Below are positions 12,371 to 20,617 of a stretch of 20,617 nucleotides of DNA, piece by piece. The notes under the pieces were generated by a model. The model did not search any database. It was not told the DNA's origin and saw nothing but the letters and a program-made list of their open reading frames with translations. The position numbers were made by a program, and so were the translations under genes. Origin of the DNA: Syncephalis plumigaleata (Eukaryota; Zoopagomycota; Zoopagomycetes; Zoopagales; Piptocephalidaceae); NCBI GenBank assembly GCA_025201365.1, contig JAIXMF010000252.1:1-20617 (forward strand). Direction: 5' to 3'. Position 1 is the stretch's first letter. Each line of letters starts with the position of its first letter.

Positions 12371-13611
12371 CGGTGAGCGTATCTCCATTCCTATGACTAG
12401 TATTCCTACTACGTGGTTTCGACGAGTACTCGGTCTTAAACCTACAGCACAGGCTGTATTACAAGCTATCGCTGATAAAGTACCACTCGACTATTTATCA
12501 ATGACCAAGAGTGCACGACTAGCTCATGAACTACTACTAATGGATGAACGTCAGGTAAGCAACGAGTGACTAGTGTGGAATAATTTGACGCTTTAGCTAA
12601 TTTACTCTATGCTAGGTTATTCGTAGTTACAAATTCGGTGTAGCCTATTTGAAACCAGGTCAGACTACAGAAACAGAAATGCTAGAGAATGACTGGAGTA
12701 AGTAGTAAGGCGATAGTTTAGTTGATCGTGTATTAATTTGGTATAATTCATCTAGATGATACTTCACCGGCATTTCGTAAATTTCTCGAGTTTATCGGTG
12801 AGAAGATACGACTCAAGGGATGGACGGGCTATCGTGCCGGTCTAGATGTACAAGGTAATGAATGAATGACATGTGTTATTGGATCTCAAATACTTATTGA
12901 GATTATACTCGATATGTATATATATATATATATATGTAGAGGATCATACGGGTACACATTCGATATTCTCTCGTTTACAAGGATATGAGATCATGTTCCA
13001 TGTTGCACCCATGTTACCGGGACGTATTACTGATGGACAACGACTAGATCGAAAACGACACTTGGGCAATGATATTATCCTAATTATATTCCAAGAAGAT
13101 CCACAATCAGGAGCATTCCAATTGTCTAGTATTCGTAGTAAACAGAATCGTAAGTAATGTAATTATAGCAATATAACCTCAATACACTAATGAATGATAT
13201 CAATTCTAGATATCATCTGTTTCGTATCACCTAAAAATGAAGGATTCGAGTAAGTGCTGTAGTTATTATTACTAGAATACATGAATACTTACTACTGTTG
13301 TTGTTGTTGTTGTTGTTGTTGTATTTGATTATTAGGATATTATTGGCACCGAGAAAGGAGGTTCCCTACTTTACTCCAGATCTACCAGAACCGGCAGTCA
13401 TTGGTACAGATGCTATCTCTCGTGATTTCCTATTACATAAACGTAAGTCTATCCATATTGTATTTTATATAGACCCTTTTTACTTATTCATTCGCTATAT
13501 TGTTCAGTGATCAATGGAGAGCGTGCCTCGTATAAAGCACCGATATTTGCCTCAAAGATTACTCGAACTCGTTCCGTACTATTATACGATGTTATTGATC
13601 GATACATTTAG
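11971..13611 (+). CDS. RAP1GAP: Rap1GAP-like GTPase-activating protein for a Rap/Rsr1-type small GTPase
   Basis: The nine exons are 11971-12109, 12181-12284, 12369-12554, 12616-12697, 12756-12854, 12940-13149, 13210-13249, 13336-13442 and 13508-13611, encoding 356 aa. The N-terminal part contains WFKEYFYGRGEHVTF and the IPMTSIPTTWF block, matching the Rap1GAP dimerisation domain. KFGVAYLKPGQTTE then opens the catalytic domain, followed by the block from SPAF through FLEFIGEKI, GWTGYRAGLD, GTHS and MFHVAPMLP. RKRHLGNDII carries Asn247, the predicted Asn thumb that replaces an arginine finger. VPYFTPDLPEPAV and LINGERASYKAPIFA close the domain. Such proteins stimulate GTP hydrolysis on Rap. In fungi the likely substrate is a Rap/Rsr1 homologue in polarity, which is inference. 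The protein stops right after the GAP core, without the long regulatory tail of animal Rap1GAP or SIPA1 and without a tuberin HEAT region. Confidence 0.92.
12338..12367 (+). repeat. TA dinucleotide tract at a Rap1GAP-like 3' splice site
   Basis: Thirty nt of perfect TA repeat run into the acceptor of intron 3 (AG at 12367-12368). A shorter TA run at 12917-12935 sits just before the acceptor of intron 5. Confidence 0.85.
13297..13321 (+). repeat. GTT trinucleotide tract in a Rap1GAP-like intron
   Basis: Eight GTT units lie inside intron 7 (13250-13335). Confidence 0.85.
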
Positions 13612-13831
13612 ATTGGCATTCCTTATTTTATTTAGCAATTATCATTATTATTACTATCATTATCATCTTCCTTCTCAATACACATACTATATTATTTTCT
13701 TTAGTCTGTATTCTGCCCTTTTGGCAACTTGATCCTACTCTCTCTCCTTTCTTTCCTTTACTAATTGGATATTTATTTACTTTACTACTTTTATATCTAT
13801 ATTTCTTGAATATTAATCTCTTTTGACAACT

Positions 13832-13837
13832 AATAAA
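13832..13837 (+). terminator. Candidate poly(A) signal of the Rap1GAP-like gene
   Basis: AATAAA lies about 220 nt after the stop codon. Confidence 0.45.
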
Positions 13838-13910
13838 TCTAGCAAATGTGCCTATTTATTACTATAACTTTATTGTAATCATTCATTAGTCTAGTAGTTA
13901 ATATAATAGA

Positions 13911-13916
13911 TTTATT
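13911..13916 (-). terminator. Poly(A) signal of the minus-strand orphan
   Basis: TTTATT on the plus strand reads AATAAA on the minus strand, 85 nt past the orphan's stop codon. Confidence 0.5.
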
Positions 13917-14000
13917 ATAAAGATATAAATATGATACACAACACATACACCAACTAACTGATCATTTAATGTACTGGCACACACTCGCTTTCTTTTTATC

Positions 14001-14553
14001 CTACTCATTCCAAGTGACGTAAAGACAAAAGAATCGATGATCTATCATGAAATAGTTGACTAATCCTGTGATTTCAGTACCGGCATGCCAGACACCACGA
14101 CTGTTATAGTTTAGCATGGCATAACGTTTAATCTACAATTCAATTTAGTTATTATCGTTGTATTGTCGATGTTAATAAGGGTACACTTACCGTTTGAATA
14201 CGACACAGCATATCGATGACTCTAGCTTCATTGGTATGACACATAACGTAAGTGGGCGATGTTTGTCCATTGCTCAAGGGGACTCGAGGACCCAAGGCCA
14301 TCATCCAACCATCAGCGGTGGCAAACCATTCCGATTGGGTGGTCACGACAGGTGTATCATGCGATGGTAGTAATCTACCTGAAGGGACCATCTTCCTTAG
14401 CCATTCGATATCGGAGGTTGTCATATCACGCGATGGACAATAATCGAGTTGAACGCTCTTTGAGAGAAGGTTCCCCGATTGATTTAGCATATTGCTAACC
14501 GGTGGCGGTAAGGGTACGTGGGATACCACTGCATTATGATTCAAGGAAGGCAT
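14001..14553 (-). CDS. Uncharacterised 164-aa protein, two exons
   Basis: Reading the minus strand, exon 1 is 14553-14191 (121 codons from ATG) and exon 2 is 14132-14001 (43 codons plus TAG). They are joined by a 58-nt intron with donor GTAAGT and acceptor TTGTAG in phase 0. I recognise no family. The N-terminal 40 residues are polar and proline-containing. Residues about 60-164 are hydrophobic/aromatic and look folded, with SEWFATADGWMMALGPRV, TYVMCHTNEARVIDMLCRIQ and DHRFFCLYV. The alternation of beta-like and helix-like stretches vaguely recalls small longin/roadblock-type alpha-beta folds, but that is a guess. The frame stays open a further 23 codons upstream to an in-frame stop without an ATG, through a pyrimidine-rich, AG-containing stretch. 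An upstream exon spliced at about 14618 cannot be excluded. It converges on the Rap1GAP-like gene and diverges from THOC1. Confidence 0.65.
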
Positions 14554-15084
14554 ACTGAATAACAAGCTGAATATCGATAGTAAAGTGGAAAGATGAAGAC
14601 AAAGATACAAAAAGTACTGTGTTTAATAGCACGAATACAATCAATATGACAAGAACAACAACAAGAACAAGTAAAAATTAACGATGAATAGAACGATAAT
14701 GGTAATCGAATAGTAAGATTACACTTTTATAGATAGATGTAGTAAGGTAGAAGAATATCAGTGAATGTGACACGATAATAATGCCATAGAATGATGCAAT
14801 AACCGATGTAGTGCTACGAGTAAATAATATGCCGACTGATTAAGAGATGCAGAATAGAAAAATATGCAGGCATTTATAATTCCCTACGGCAATAGTAGCA
14901 GCAGCAGTAGACGAGCATGTTAGGAGTTAACGCAGCGTTTCACCGAATTCTAATTATGGTATACAACAAGAATGAACAATAGAGCGAGGAAAGGGAATAG
15001 GGATACAGCATTGAGTTTCTCATTCAGGCTCTCCCTATCGAGGATATAGCATGACCATTATGCAGACTCAAGGCTTGGGTTATA

Positions 15085-15115
15085 ATACACGTACACGCGT
15101 GCACACGTACATACA
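15085..15115. promoter_or_regulatory. Alternating purine/pyrimidine tract with CACGCGTG palindrome
   Basis: Thirty-one consecutive bases alternate purine and pyrimidine without a break. The tract includes the perfect palindrome CACGCGTG at 15094-15101, whose core ACGCGT equals the yeast MCB element. Such tracts can adopt Z-DNA. Both roles are inference. Confidence 0.5.
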
Positions 15116-15397
15116 GCACTATAATGACAAGGTTAATGATAGTGATAGTGAGAGTAGGGGTATTTTATTCGGCTATTTCAAGTTATACTTCATTTTATCT
15201 ATATCATTCATTGATTACAAGGTATCATCACATTAGTAGTCAAATGGTTGGCCTCTTAATAGTAGAAAAATGTCACATTACAAGAATTAAACATGGATGA
15301 GTGACAAAATGGATGAGAATGATTCTAAACAATAACGACATCATTAACATCCTTCATTTCTGATAGTATTTTTGTTAACTTATTACCACTCTATTAT

Positions 15398-15428
15398 TAC
15401 ACGTACATATATACACACACACGCGCAC
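15398..15428. promoter_or_regulatory. Second alternating purine/pyrimidine tract abutting the THOC1 start
   Basis: Thirty-one bases of unbroken purine/pyrimidine alternation, ending in CACGCGCAC, finish 9 nt before the THOC1 ATG. The tract shares ACACGTACATA with the upstream tract. It is probably in the core promoter or 5' UTR. Confidence 0.5.
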
Positions 15429-15437
15429 TAGTCTAGA

Positions 15438-18400
15438 ATGTCTAACGAGGTGGCAGTAGTGCAATTGGCACATGAGTCACATGCTGCATTACGATCGGCA
15501 ATTGCCGTTGCCTTGCAGGAAACTCACACTGCAATAATAGCACCAGAAATGTGTGTAAACACGGTGAATCTGTTGGCGTCTAATGATCCACGCGCGGAAC
15601 CTTCGCCAACCACCGAATATTGGCAGTGCGTTACTGACTCGCTACAAAAGCATGTGCGGCCATTGCTGTTTAGTACGGAGACAAAGGATGGCAGTACTAG
15701 TGATGAATCAGCACTAGCTGATAGTAATAGTAGTATGAATGATGCTCAAAGTAAAACGGAATTAAACGAAGTTAACCGTATTGCACTGGATGTTGCACTT
15801 CGAGAACAACTAATGACGTATCTAGTAAGTGAATAGCAATGTTTATTCGCTTATATGTCAATTATGAATGGATAGTTAACACGTAGGATTATACTATTAT
15901 TTAGCAAGAAACGGATATGTTCAAGGAGAAGTTTGCCTGTATTGACTTGGTATCAATGGTGGCGGAACTAGGCAAGCTATGCATTACATATTATTACTTT
16001 ACTATTGACTAATAAGTATGGATTAGGTTGGTTGGATCCATGGATTCCTTTAGTTTATTTGGAGGAGATTCTTGACATGTCCACCGTATTGGATTGTCAG
16101 CAATGGTTCTGTTATTTGGAGTCACGATCCAGTCGAATGATTGCGGGTATGCCACCGCGTGGTGGTAAAAGCCAAGCATTATTACGTATTTGCAATGAAC
16201 TATTGCGTAAACTGGCTAAAACAGATGGTAGCGAGTTTCTCGGTCGTGTTATGGTCTTCTTAGCAAATGCGTTTCCATTATCAGATCCATCCGGTAAGCA
16301 TTTGTGATAATAGTAATAATAGTAATGATGAACATGTCGTGTCGTATTAGATTGTATCATCTATGAATAGATAACATTGTTTATTGACATTGTTTCATCT
16401 TCAATAGGTGTCAATCAAGCGGGTCATTTCAATGTTGCAAACACTACTTTATATGAAATGAAAATAGAAGATATGGAACAAGTGGAGGCAGCATCTAAGG
16501 AGAAACAGGCATGGGTATCAGGTGTTAATTCAGGTAAGATACAGGATGATAATGACAATATCAATGCCTATACTAATCAATATCGGCTATTGCTTTGTAG
16601 ATTATGAGTTCTATCATGTATTCTGGTCATTGCAGCCATTCTTTAATCAGCCAACATTATTATTTGTAGAGGAGAGCTTTGGTGAATTCCGTAAGGTAAT
16701 TAGTATATCAATCTATGACTGATATATTGTTAACAATTGTTGTAAGGCTGTTGAAGTTGTATTAAGCAGTTTGGAAAAGATAGTTAATACGGAGCATCCA
16801 TCATCGCGTGATACACGATCAAGTCATCGACGAGCAGATAGAAAGAGGAAGCGTGATGATGCAACACATACCACCGATACAATGGAGTATGCAGCACAAC
16901 ATGCATCCATAAGCAGTGGACATAAGAATAGTACACTCTTCTATCCGAAATATCTTACTCATCGTAATCTGTTGCCATTACAGGTAATTAACATGAATGG
17001 ATAATGTAATGTAATAGATATAGTATTAATTAATAAGATGCACCGATATCTAGATGATGAATAGTCGATTTCAACGTCCTATTCTTGTACAAATGTTAAT
17101 TACGCTTAATTACTTGACAACATTCTTGAAAGAAGAAAAGGAGAAAGCAGAACTGGTTGCGAAACAAAAGGGACGAGCACCTGAATTTGTACTTGAAGGA
17201 GATCAGGTAATCATATTGAGTATTATTATAGCAAATTTATAATACTTATTATGTATTGATGACGATAGAAACTATGGGTTCAACGTACAAGGACACGAAT
17301 TCAAGAAGTGATGGAGCTTACTGAACCACACGGCAGAGCATTTGTTAGTGCAGTTCGTCTGATACTACGACATGAAGGCAATTGGGTAATGTGATGACAA
17401 TCATACTAGAATGACGAACTAATCAATCAATATAGATTCGTTGGAAGGTCATGGGATGTCCTCCATTTGATAAGATAGCCACGATGATTGATGAAGCCTT
17501 ACTAAAAGCACAAGAGGAACATGCCAATATTGAGGTAGTGAATAATGTACCATATGTGGAATATACTATTAATAGTTGGAATAGATTAAACCATTAGCGC
17601 AACCATTAGGTACTGAGGCATTGTCTGCATTATGGGAAAAGGACATGGATGATCAAGCGTATTTGTCTGATCCACAACGGTAAGTCTTGAATGACATTGA
17701 TTACTATTACTATTATTGTAATGATTACTAATGGAAACAATGAGAGTAGACGATCAGCAATACCAGATCCACGAACATATCTAGATGATTTTGTTAAAGA
17801 GTATCCGAATAACAATAACAGCAATAATAATCAATCAGATGTAGTAAATACTCGACGTACTCGTAGGAGAGATGCATTCTTGCCACCAGATATGCCAGAA
17901 TTCTATCAGGAAGTAAGTGGTGATTAATAGAGATCAAATAATAAGCTATAAACATGATTAACATATGTATTACCTCGAATACAACGTGTATTTAGTCTAG
18001 ATTGGCCAAAATGTGGCGAGCCTATCGATGTGTAGCCACTAGTAATATACGTCAAATGTGCAAAAGTGAACATGGCAATCTGACTCAGCTTCATGCCCGT
18101 CTGAGTGATGATACAGAGAATTGGAGTGACGATGAAGTGGTCAAAGAATCTAGCGCAACTACTGAATCCACTGCCAAGACTGATGAAGTATTGGATAATA
18201 CGGTAGCAACTACTACGGAAACGACAACTACCGATAATGATCAAATGTCGCAAGAAGTATCTAGTACACCTACAGTGGAGGATACTGATCAATTACCGAC
18301 CACTCAATGCGAAGATGTTGTAATGACATCGAATGATGAAGCTGTTGAGGTCACCGCTGAAGTATCAGCAATGGAAGTGGAACCGAACAATGCTACAACT

Positions 18401-18535
18401 ACCGATATACAACATGATGAACCAGTAGAGAATACGGATGGTGATTCGGCCATCTCCAATGATATGACAAGTAAAAGCACTAAAGATCATGTAGATAGTG
18501 TAGAAGAAGGAGAGACTGCCGTTTCATTTGATTGA
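15438..18535 (+). CDS. HPR1 (THOC1): THO complex subunit 1 (THOC1/Hpr1), mRNP assembly and export
   Basis: THO couples transcription to mRNP packaging and export in the nucleus and limits R-loops. The twelve exons are 15438-15824, 15905-15971, 16027-16293, 16408-16533, 16601-16695, 16747-16983, 17054-17206, 17269-17385, 17436-17534, 17585-17679, 17750-17912 and 17996-18535, encoding 781 aa. Family landmarks in order are YLEEILD, LLRICNELLRKLAKT, GRVMVFLANAFPLSDPSGVN, a block from YHVFWSLQPFF, LPLQMMNSRFQRPILVQML, KLWVQRTR, HEGNWIRWKVMGCPPF and LAKMWRAYRCVA. These match human THOC1 LLRMCNDLLRRLSK, FLARLFPLSEKSG, YRKFWSLQDYF, FRRHILLQYLI, ENWNSWKNEGCPSF and WRALRLLAR. A basic RKRKR (346-350) may be a nuclear signal. 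The last 130 residues are a Glu/Asp/Thr/Ser-rich tail; no death domain is evident. The second intron is GC-AG. Confidence 0.93.
15972..16026 (+). other. GC-AG intron in THOC1
   Basis: The donor is GCAAGC at 15972 and the acceptor ATTAG ends at 16026, with a good branch-site-like GACTAAT 30 nt upstream. It joins AELG to WLDPWIPL, matching the conserved THOC1 order. No GT donor maintains the frame. Confidence 0.8.
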
Positions 18536-18555
18536 GTAAAAGCATTAATGATTAC

Positions 18556-18561
18556 AATAAA
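18556..18561 (+). terminator. Poly(A) signal of THOC1
   Basis: AATAAA lies about 20 nt after the stop codon, inside the 149-nt gap before the TRM5 ATG. Confidence 0.55.
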
Positions 18562-18684
18562 GGAAAACCAAATTGATTGTAGCAAGTTTATTAGTGCATC
18601 AGAATAGAAAAAGTAAGACGATGACGAGGAAAATCTAATTAATATTTGTTTATTTTTCTTTTTTTTACACTTTACTATCAAACT

Positions 18685-20616
18685 ATGTTGACACCGCCCA
18701 TTCACCGATCGATGACCGAGTTGTCACGCGAAGCATTTCGCAAGACAATTCAACTATTGGCGTTACGTGTTCCCGTTAAGAGTATCGGTCATATAAGACA
18801 AACTTTGGAAAAGTAAGATAATAACAAGCAGTTGATAGTGGTGTGAGACAGGACAAGTTATCCAAATAATACTAATAGTCAAGTATAGAGATTTGTTTAA
18901 TCAGCCTCGTTTGCGTAATGTAGTCAATGATCCTAGTCAGCCTGATCGTAAATTATTGTTGCTTAAACAAGATATTACCGATATAAATGGTGAGTATGGA
19001 TGATGGTGTAGTGTGTTATCATTATTATTAGTGGGATGCTTATGTAGATGTCATCTTTCTAGATAATAGTTCCATGTCGAATGAAGCTCGTGAATTGATT
19101 GAACGGGAAAAGTATGATGTTGTCACTCATGAACTAGAGATTGACTATGACTACTGGACAGCCGGTAAAGTATTGATTGATTTAGATTAATGAAGACATT
19201 GTTAATGGATTGTTACTATAATAGATGAGATACTATCGGCCATCTTACCCGAGGATATGGTTGTACCGGGTTCATTCGAGACAGTGGGTCATATTGGTAT
19301 GTATATCGTATAATGGTAATAGTAATAATAGTAATGTTAATGTATTATGTCTATTAGCTCATATGAATCTACGTGATGAATTTCTGCCATATAAACAGTT
19401 AATTGGACAAGTAATACTTGATGTAGGTGAATACTAATAGCAACAAGATAAATGACTGACTAATTGATAAATAGAAAAATCCACGTATTAAAAGTGTTGT
19501 CAATAAGACGGATACAATTGATACGACATTTCGATTCTTTAAAATGGAAGTACTAGCTGGTATAGATGATATGGTGGCAGAAGTAGTAAGTAATTGGTTG
19601 TGTATATGTGTTTGATATTAGTTCGATTGTATACTGACTAGTTTGTTTGTGTGCGTGTATGTAGCGAGAGAGTAATTGTCGATTCCGATTCGATTTCTCC
19701 AAAGTCTACTGGAATTCTCGACTTCATACCGAGCATAGTCGACTTATTTCATTATTCAAGAAGAATGAACGTATTTGTAAGTAGATGCATTGATTAGTTG
19801 ATGATATGCGTGTATGTAAATGAACTAGAGCATGAGTAATAATCATGCATTATTGGAATGAACAATCATCTAGGCGATGTATTCGCGGGAGTAGGTCCAT
19901 TTGCCGTACCTGCCGCCAAACGAGGTAATATCGTTTATGCAAATGACTTGAATCCCGAGTCATACAAGTATCTCAATGAAAACAGAGAAATTAATAAAGT
20001 GGTATGTAATGAGATCCATTTAGTATTGAAGATTGACTTGCAACACGTCATTAACACATCGATCATTGATGATGCTTCTATTTGTTAGACATCCAATCTG
20101 CATACCTTTAACTTGGATGGACGCGAATTTATACGTAGTTCGTTTACCTATTTGGCACAGGCAGATAAGAAGGCAGGCATTCCATTCCGACCATTCGAGC
20201 ATGTTGCCATGAATCTACCCGCTACGGCCATTGAGTTTGTTGGTAGGTGTATTGATGACAATGTGTGTGTGCAGATAGCATTGATAGTAACATTGTACAG
20301 ATGCATTCCGTGGTATTCTTGTGGGATCAATTGAGGATACGGAGGAGGAACCGAAGCATTTGAATACCACGATACACTGTTATTGTTTCTCGAAGAGTGA
20401 CGATCCAGAGACCGATGTAGTTGAGGTAAGTATCAATTATGACATATTTGACAAGCGTACTCATAAGATCATTATTATTAGCGAATTGGTGCTGTATTAC
20501 AAGAGCCTTTACAGCCTGGTACTTACACGGTGTTTAATGTGCGTCGTGTTGCCCCCAACAAAGTTATGCTTTGTGTCTCGTTTAAATTAAGTAAATCAGT
20601 AGCATTTGCTAGGTAG
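18685..20616 (+). CDS. TRM5: tRNA (guanine37-N1)-methyltransferase Trm5
   Basis: It methylates G37 of tRNAs with S-adenosylmethionine, preventing frameshifting and starting wybutosine synthesis on tRNA-Phe. The eleven exons are 18685-18812, 18889-18989, 19048-19164, 19225-19296, 19358-19422, 19475-19585, 19665-19776, 19874-20001, 20089-20242, 20301-20425 and 20482-20616, encoding 415 aa. Motifs in order are [15 protein letters not shown] at the N-terminus, [38 protein letters not shown] (219-225), SAM motif DVFAGVGPF (237-245), [12 protein letters not shown] (258-269), [18 protein letters not shown] (319-328) and [14 protein letters not shown]. It begins directly at the conserved core, so it is shorter than yeast or human Trm5, and no mitochondrial presequence is visible. 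The stop at 20614-20616 is one base from the edge. The sequence there also reads AG then GTAGG, so a donor at 20613 and a further exon are possible. Confidence 0.93.
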
Positions 20617-20617
20617 G

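Larger units (their letters stand above)
13612..14000. other. Convergent intergenic region
   Basis: These 389 bp separate the 3' ends of the Rap1GAP-like gene and the minus-strand orphan. The sequence is AT-rich with TTA/TAC-rich low complexity at 13635-13690. It contains one poly(A) hexamer for each strand and nothing else I can support. Confidence 0.6.
14554..15437. other. Divergent promoter region between the orphan and THOC1
   Basis: These 884 bp have no supported coding exon on either strand; open frames are short and low in complexity. The region should contain both promoters. Its notable features are two 31-nt alternating purine/pyrimidine tracts at 15085-15115 and 15398-15428. Confidence 0.6.

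Noticed and set aside
14554-14610. N-terminal hydrophobic extension of the minus-strand orphan resembling a signal peptide
   Set aside because: The extended frame starts at a TTG, has no ATG before an in-frame stop at 14623-14625, and lies in a pyrimidine-rich stretch that looks like leader or intron.
18001-18001. THOC1 exon 12 starting at 18001 after TCTAG
   Set aside because: It shifts frame and hits a stop quickly; the acceptor TTTAG with exon start 17996 restores the LAKMWRAYRC motif in frame.
17924-18292. 122-aa minus-strand ORF
   Set aside because: Antisense to the THOC1 last exon; its openness follows from biased codons on the coding strand.
18487-18705. 72-aa minus-strand ORF between THOC1 and TRM5
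   Set aside because: Low complexity Lys/Ser-rich product antisense to the THOC1 tail and a T-rich leader.

Overview
The window looks like nuclear DNA of a fungus, most likely an early-diverging lineage (Zoopagomycota or Mucoromycota grade). The evidence is fungal-type lysine biosynthesis (homoisocitrate dehydrogenase), a family 19 chitin-binding module, AT-rich intergenic DNA and very dense short spliceosomal introns (54-97 nt). A Rap1GAP-type GAP and a full-length WDR6 are also present. The phylum is inference. I see no prokaryotic operon features, CRISPR, transposon or convincing RNA gene.

Layout, left to right: (1) the 3' end of a secreted protein with a CBM19 module (1-204, +); (2) 1.5 kb of gene-poor AT-rich DNA with several small inverted repeats; (3) LYS12, 8 exons (1771-3378, +); (4) an intron-poor seven-transmembrane orphan (4132-5211, +); (5) a 30-exon WDR6/TRM734 gene (5489-10894, +); (6) 1.1 kb with microsatellites and a pyrimidine-rich leader; (7) a compact 9-exon Rap1GAP-like protein (11971-13611, +); (8) a convergent two-exon orphan (14553-14001, -); (9) an 884 bp divergent promoter region with two 31-nt alternating purine/pyrimidine tracts; (10) HPR1/THOC1, 12 exons (15438-18535, +); (11) TRM5, 11 exons (18685-20616, +), ending at or running just past the window edge.

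All splice models were built by hand. Every junction preserves the reading frame and, in the recognised genes, rebuilds known family motifs. Most introns are GT-AG. Two are GC-AG (one in WDR6, one in THOC1), one likely donor is GTTCGT, and one intron is in frame and stop-free.

Functionally the genes are mostly unrelated housekeeping loci: lysine synthesis, Rap-type small GTPase control and mRNP assembly/export. The one thematic link is that WDR6/TRM734 and TRM5 both serve modification of the tRNA anticodon loop: Nm34 through Trm7, and m1G37, the precursor of wybutosine in tRNA-Phe. The genuinely undescribed items are the 7TM orphan and the minus-strand orphan. I found no clear multi-gene novel system.
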